Made by a program: the position numbers and the translations under genes
Shown here: positions 60,812 to 64,000 of the stretch, one piece after another
Layout: every line of letters starts with the position of its first letter
Position numbering within the stretch: position 1 is the stretch's first letter
The notes under the pieces: model-generated
Database searches by the model: none
What the model was told of the DNA's origin: nothing
The model's input: only the letters and a program-made list of their open reading frames with translations
NCBI GenBank assembly: GCA_022641835.1
Contig: CP048716.1
Coordinates: forward strand, 1,798,001 to 1,862,000
Source of the DNA: Petasospora fabianii
Taxonomy: Eukaryota; Ascomycota; Saccharomycetes; Phaffomycetales; Wickerhamomycetaceae
Direction: 5' to 3'
DNA: 64,000 nucleotides

Positions 60812-62608
60812 ATGCTGAGACTTACAAGATCAAAGTCTATTAAGGACTTGAAGATTTCCGCTCCTCTTTCACCTCCACCACCACTTCCCACGCCTGACAA
60901 GTTTGAGGAATTCTCACAGCCTCATCAACCAGCTAGGATAGCATCCATGGTCTCTTCTTCAAGCAACAACAGCAACAGCAGCAGTAGCAATGTGCCACGT
61001 TCTAATCCACATAACTCTGTCATTCTCATTACCAAATTTGACTTCAAGGCTGAGAACAGACACGAGTTGTCCGTTGGTGTTGGTGAAGCACTTAAGCTCA
61101 TTGAAAGGAAAGGTAATGGTTGGATCCTTGTTAAGCCTATTGGAAGAATTTCTGACCCTGGCCTCATTCCGGCAAGCTATGTTAAAATTGTGAGAATGAG
61201 CAAGGAAAGACCCAACAGCAAATCTGATGAGAAGTGGTTATCTCAGTCAGATTCTCCAGTGCCAGAACTACCATCACACTTGATGAATGTCGGGAAGAAG
61301 CCATCGTTGACCGGAGTGGGAAGTCAGGACTCACCAACAATGGTGGGACGTGCCGCTTCCACTTCATCATCCGCTAATTCTTCACTGATGTCCTCACCAA
61401 GGGAGAGGGACAACACCAAATATTCCTCTGTGGACACAAGCTCATATGCTGAGTGCAGTGGAAGTGGAACATGCCAGGATAACACATACTTCACATTCCA
61501 GGCCCCCTACGACGTGTCTCTCCCACCTTCCCCATCCTCACCAGTTTCCATGTCTCATCATGCTGTTCCCATTTCTGGGTTGGTGAGAAATGCCAACTCC
61601 TTCAACGGTAGATACTGGTACAGAGTTGACATCACAATGAGTGACGGTAAAAAGAGATATTTGTGTCGCTACTATCAAGATTTCTACAAGCTCCATTGTA
61701 CCATCATTGAGCAGTTGATTGCTAATGTCAAACATGGCGAGGATGAACAAGACCTTATTGATCAGCTCCCTGCCCTTCCAGACCCAATTGCCAGACCTGA
61801 CTTGACTACTCTGTCCAATATTCTTCTCCAAAGATGTCAGGGCCTCAACGTTTATATCTTCAAGATTGTTCGCAACAAACCAGAGTTGAATTATGGTAAC
61901 GTGCTCACAGACTGGGTCAAGCCACGTCTGGGAGATCTTGAACTCGGTCCAGATACTCAACTCTCCAACGACTCCATCGAGGCACTACTGAAACCAATTT
62001 CAGCAAATGTTAACAAGTCCTCTTTGAAGACACAACTAACCATTCAGACTTCAGTTACCCCGCCACTCCCAGCACCAGAGGCACCAAAGTACTACCATCC
62101 AAGTGCCCGTTCTGCGTCCACTTCGAGCATTGCCTCCTTCCAGTCTTCGCCTAACTCACCAAAAGTGTGGCAGTCGCCAACAATGGCACAGTCGCCCGTG
62201 TTCCGCAATGAAAGATCTTTATCAACAACAACGATCCCCGAGGGGAAGGAAGTCCAGCAAGACTGGATGACGACCCCTACCGAGCCATTGACTATTGGCA
62301 AGCCAAAGAAGAGAAACGTGAGCTGTTCTTCACTATCTGAAGTCCCTGAGAATCAGACTGTTAAGGTGAAGATCTATTACAATGATGACATCTTTGCGTT
62401 GAAGTTTGAGAAGGAGCATACGGGTATCCTAGACGTTAAAAAGAGCATTGCAAAGAGATTGGAGTGTGAGATTGATGCATTGAGGTTGTATTATAAGAAC
62501 CCTGTGAAGAACTACTTTTCCCCACTTGTTGATGATACGGACGTGACTTCAGCATTTGAGATGCTCAAAGCTAGTGTCAAAGTTCATATCTGGGATAATA
62601 AGATATGA
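60812..62608 (+). CDS. BEM1: Polarity scaffold Bem1 with a single SH3 domain (SH3-PX-PB1)
   Basis: The product is 598 aa. Bem1 gathers Cdc24, Cdc42 and PAK kinases at the polarity site. Seen: MLRLTRSKSIKDLKIS, like the start of other Bem1 proteins, a Pro- and Ser-rich stretch, one SH3 domain (about residues 70-128) with ILITKFDFKAENRHELSVGVGE and WILVKPIGRISDPGLIPASYV, which matches the second SH3 of S. cerevisiae Bem1, a PX domain (about 250-370) with YWYRVDITMSDGKKRYLCRY, and a PB1 domain (about 517-598) with VKVKIYYNDDIFALKFEKE that should bind Cdc24. The first SH3 of S. cerevisiae Bem1 has no counterpart. It could be a Bem1 paralogue. Confidence 0.87.
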   Translation: MLRLTRSKSIKDLKISAPLSPPPPLPTPDKFEEFSQPHQPARIASMVSSSSNNSNSSSSNVPRSNPHNSVILITKFDFKAENRHELSVGVGEALKLIERKGNGWILVKPIGRISDPGLIPASYVKIVRMSKERPNSKSDEKWLSQSDSPVPELPSHLMNVGKKPSLTGVGSQDSPTMVGRAASTSSSANSSLMSSPRERDNTKYSSVDTSSYAECSGSGTCQDNTYFTFQAPYDVSLPPSPSSPVSMSHHAVPISGLVRNANSFNGRYWYRVDITMSDGKKRYLCRYYQDFYKLHCTIIEQLIANVKHGEDEQDLIDQLPALPDPIARPDLTTLSNILLQRCQGLNVYIFKIVRNKPELNYGNVLTDWVKPRLGDLELGPDTQLSNDSIEALLKPISANVNKSSLKTQLTIQTSVTPPLPAPEAPKYYHPSARSASTSSIASFQSSPNSPKVWQSPTMAQSPVFRNERSLSTTTIPEGKEVQQDWMTTPTEPLTIGKPKKRNVSCSSLSEVPENQTVKVKIYYNDDIFALKFEKEHTGILDVKKSIAKRLECEIDALRLYYKNPVKNYFSPLVDDTDVTSAFEMLKASVKVHIWDNKI

Positions 62609-64000
62609 ATGTGCCTTGGTTAGCTCTCTGATTATCAATTCTGATTAAAGACTATATATGAAACGGGGAGATGTATCAGACACACATATAGGATACGAGT
62701 CGGAAGGATGTTGAGCGGTGACGATACGATTTGTTTTTATAAGTAATGTATTAATAAGGTTTGGCGTTATGATATTGGTCCATGACACGTACTATTGATT
62801 GATTATACTGCATGAGCTCGATACCGCTATTTGCATAATTCATCAAACATTCAAACAGACAAGTTAAGCTCGAACGATATCTGAATCACATACCGAGGCA
62901 CAACAGGGGCTCCGAAATAAGCAATTGTACTTGTATAGATATGGTTATATGTATTCTGTGAAGGCGTATCTCATTAGAAGTTAAGCAGAGACATCGGTGG
63001 CCGGTTTGTTTTTGTTTTTGTTTTTGTTTTTGTTTTCTTCTTCCAATCAGCCAATGATAGACACCAGTAGATGTTGACAACGTCTGGACATGGGGCGAAG
63101 GCGGTTTGTTTGTAGGTAGTCGTGGTCACCAGTCAAACTTCTCGCGCCTGCGGGCGCAGATGTCGGCAGATTTGTCTCAAGAGGACCGCTGATGGCCTGT
63201 CCATGAACGCGCGCGTCGGACATTTCCGGTTCGGAACGTACCATCTTCCGAAGGTCGAATTTCTTTTCTGGGAGCCTCAAATCCGTTCGTTGGTGTGTTA
63301 AAAACGTATGATGCCGCAAGTGGGCAAAATATGACTTACTAAGATGAGGTCCATATATTTTTTGTAGACATACATTGAGTATTTAACGGTCTTCTGCGTA
63401 ATTGTTCAAGTGTATTTGCTGATTCTCCTTTGATTATTTTGTATTTTGATAGACGGAGATGGGTGGGTCTCAACTCTCAGGGTGGACCGCTGGAGCGGAC
63501 ATGCGCTGCTTATCTCCCCGGGAAGTGGGCAGTGACAGGCGTTCTGTGGAAGGCTCGATCGAGATGAGGCGGCAGAACAGCAATGCCTGACATGGACAGC
63601 CTTGGGGACCTGGAAAAACACTTATTCTCCGGTAGTGAGACCGGGAGTTGGGTTTCGAGCCTCGGGATGTGCTCATAAGTGATGAGCAATCTCCGTAGTT
63701 GTTGTCTGGGAGCCGCATGAACTGCACTCTTAAATTGATATCAGGGACCCAAAGCTCAGGGCCATGAGCGGAAGCATTGTCTGGAACGCAAACATGACAA
63801 TTGATTGGAACCAGCAAAGCAGAGTATACAAGACAGCCCGGACTAGAGCCATACGGCACAGAATCACACCATCTTTAGCATTGTGTAGGGCAGTGAGCCA
63901 ATGGGGGCCGCGGCCCGTAGAGTTGAAGGACCCCTTGTCCAAATATGTAAACAAACAACCTTACGCTGCAGCCCTCGTGCCCAAGGCCGGGGAATTCGGA
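62609..64000. other. Right end of the window, no gene recognised (1.4 kb)
   Basis: This follows BEM1. It has a hexanucleotide repeat at 63009-63032 and several short overlapping frames without family features. A gene could begin beyond the edge. Confidence 0.4.
63009..63032 (+). repeat. TTTTTG hexanucleotide repeat
   Basis: Four perfect units with partial units at both sides. Confidence 0.8.

Noticed and set aside
63600-63700. tRNA-like B-box sequence near 63650
   Set aside because: Neither strand gives a paired T arm, and no acceptor or anticodon stem can be formed around it.
1-64000. CRISPR arrays, prokaryotic-style operons or an intact transposon
   Set aside because: No regularly spaced repeats, no transposase or reverse-transcriptase motifs and no long terminal repeats were seen; the window is ordinary yeast chromosome.

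Overview
The window reads as nuclear DNA of a budding yeast (Saccharomycotina). Nearly every recognisable gene has a close Saccharomyces-type counterpart. The few introns carry yeast signals: GTAAGT or GTATGT donors and TACTAAC-like branch points about 12-20 bases before the AG. Both tRNA genes are of ordinary eukaryotic type. CTG appears at conserved leucine positions, for example in the Gly-rich loops of the PKA and MEK1 kinases, which argues against the CUG-Ser clade. Base composition is moderate, and several intergenic stretches (2-5 kb) are long for a yeast. I cannot name the species.

Layout. Positions 1-9 kb: the 5' part of a cAMP-dependent kinase, NSE3, DBP10, an OCH1/HOC1-like mannosyltransferase and the TFIIH cyclin CCL1. 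Positions 9-18 kb: ATP1 with two introns, acid trehalase ATH1 and a UTR2/CRH-type cell-wall transglycosylase. Positions 18-33 kb: a GCR1_C-domain regulator, a YAT1-type carnitine acetyltransferase, a small GPI cell-wall protein and a Myb/SANT-like regulator, separated by long gene-poor stretches of 2.8 kb and about 5 kb. Positions 33-43 kb: tRNA-Ala(TGC), an unrecognised GPI-like surface protein, TAF14 with a 9-base first exon, STE4, tRNA-Leu(AAG), a five-exon MEK1 and a WHI5/NRM1-family repressor. Positions 43-53 kb: NDC80, SSL2, SRP40, an LPX1-like hydrolase and a DAL5-family permease. Positions 53-64 kb: an AIF1-like flavoprotein, a KduD-like short-chain dehydrogenase and BEM1 with a single SH3 domain, again among long non-coding stretches.

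Shared themes. Two TFIIH subunits (CCL1, SSL2) and TAF14 belong to the transcription machinery. STE4, BEM1 and PKA belong to signalling and polarity. MEK1, NSE3 and NDC80 belong to chromosome biology. Several promoters carry G1/S-type motifs (TTTCGCG, ACGCGT, CACGAAAA): NSE3, NDC80, the GPI protein, MEK1 and weakly WHI5/NRM1. The DAL5-like permease has four GATAA sites and ATP1 has two CCAAT boxes. These are ordinary chromosomal genes. I found no clear prokaryote-style system, CRISPR array or intact mobile element. The most informative points are hidden gene structures (the TAF14 micro-exon, MEK1 introns, an apparent frameshift in the Myb-like gene), the single-SH3 BEM1 and the long gene-poor intervals.
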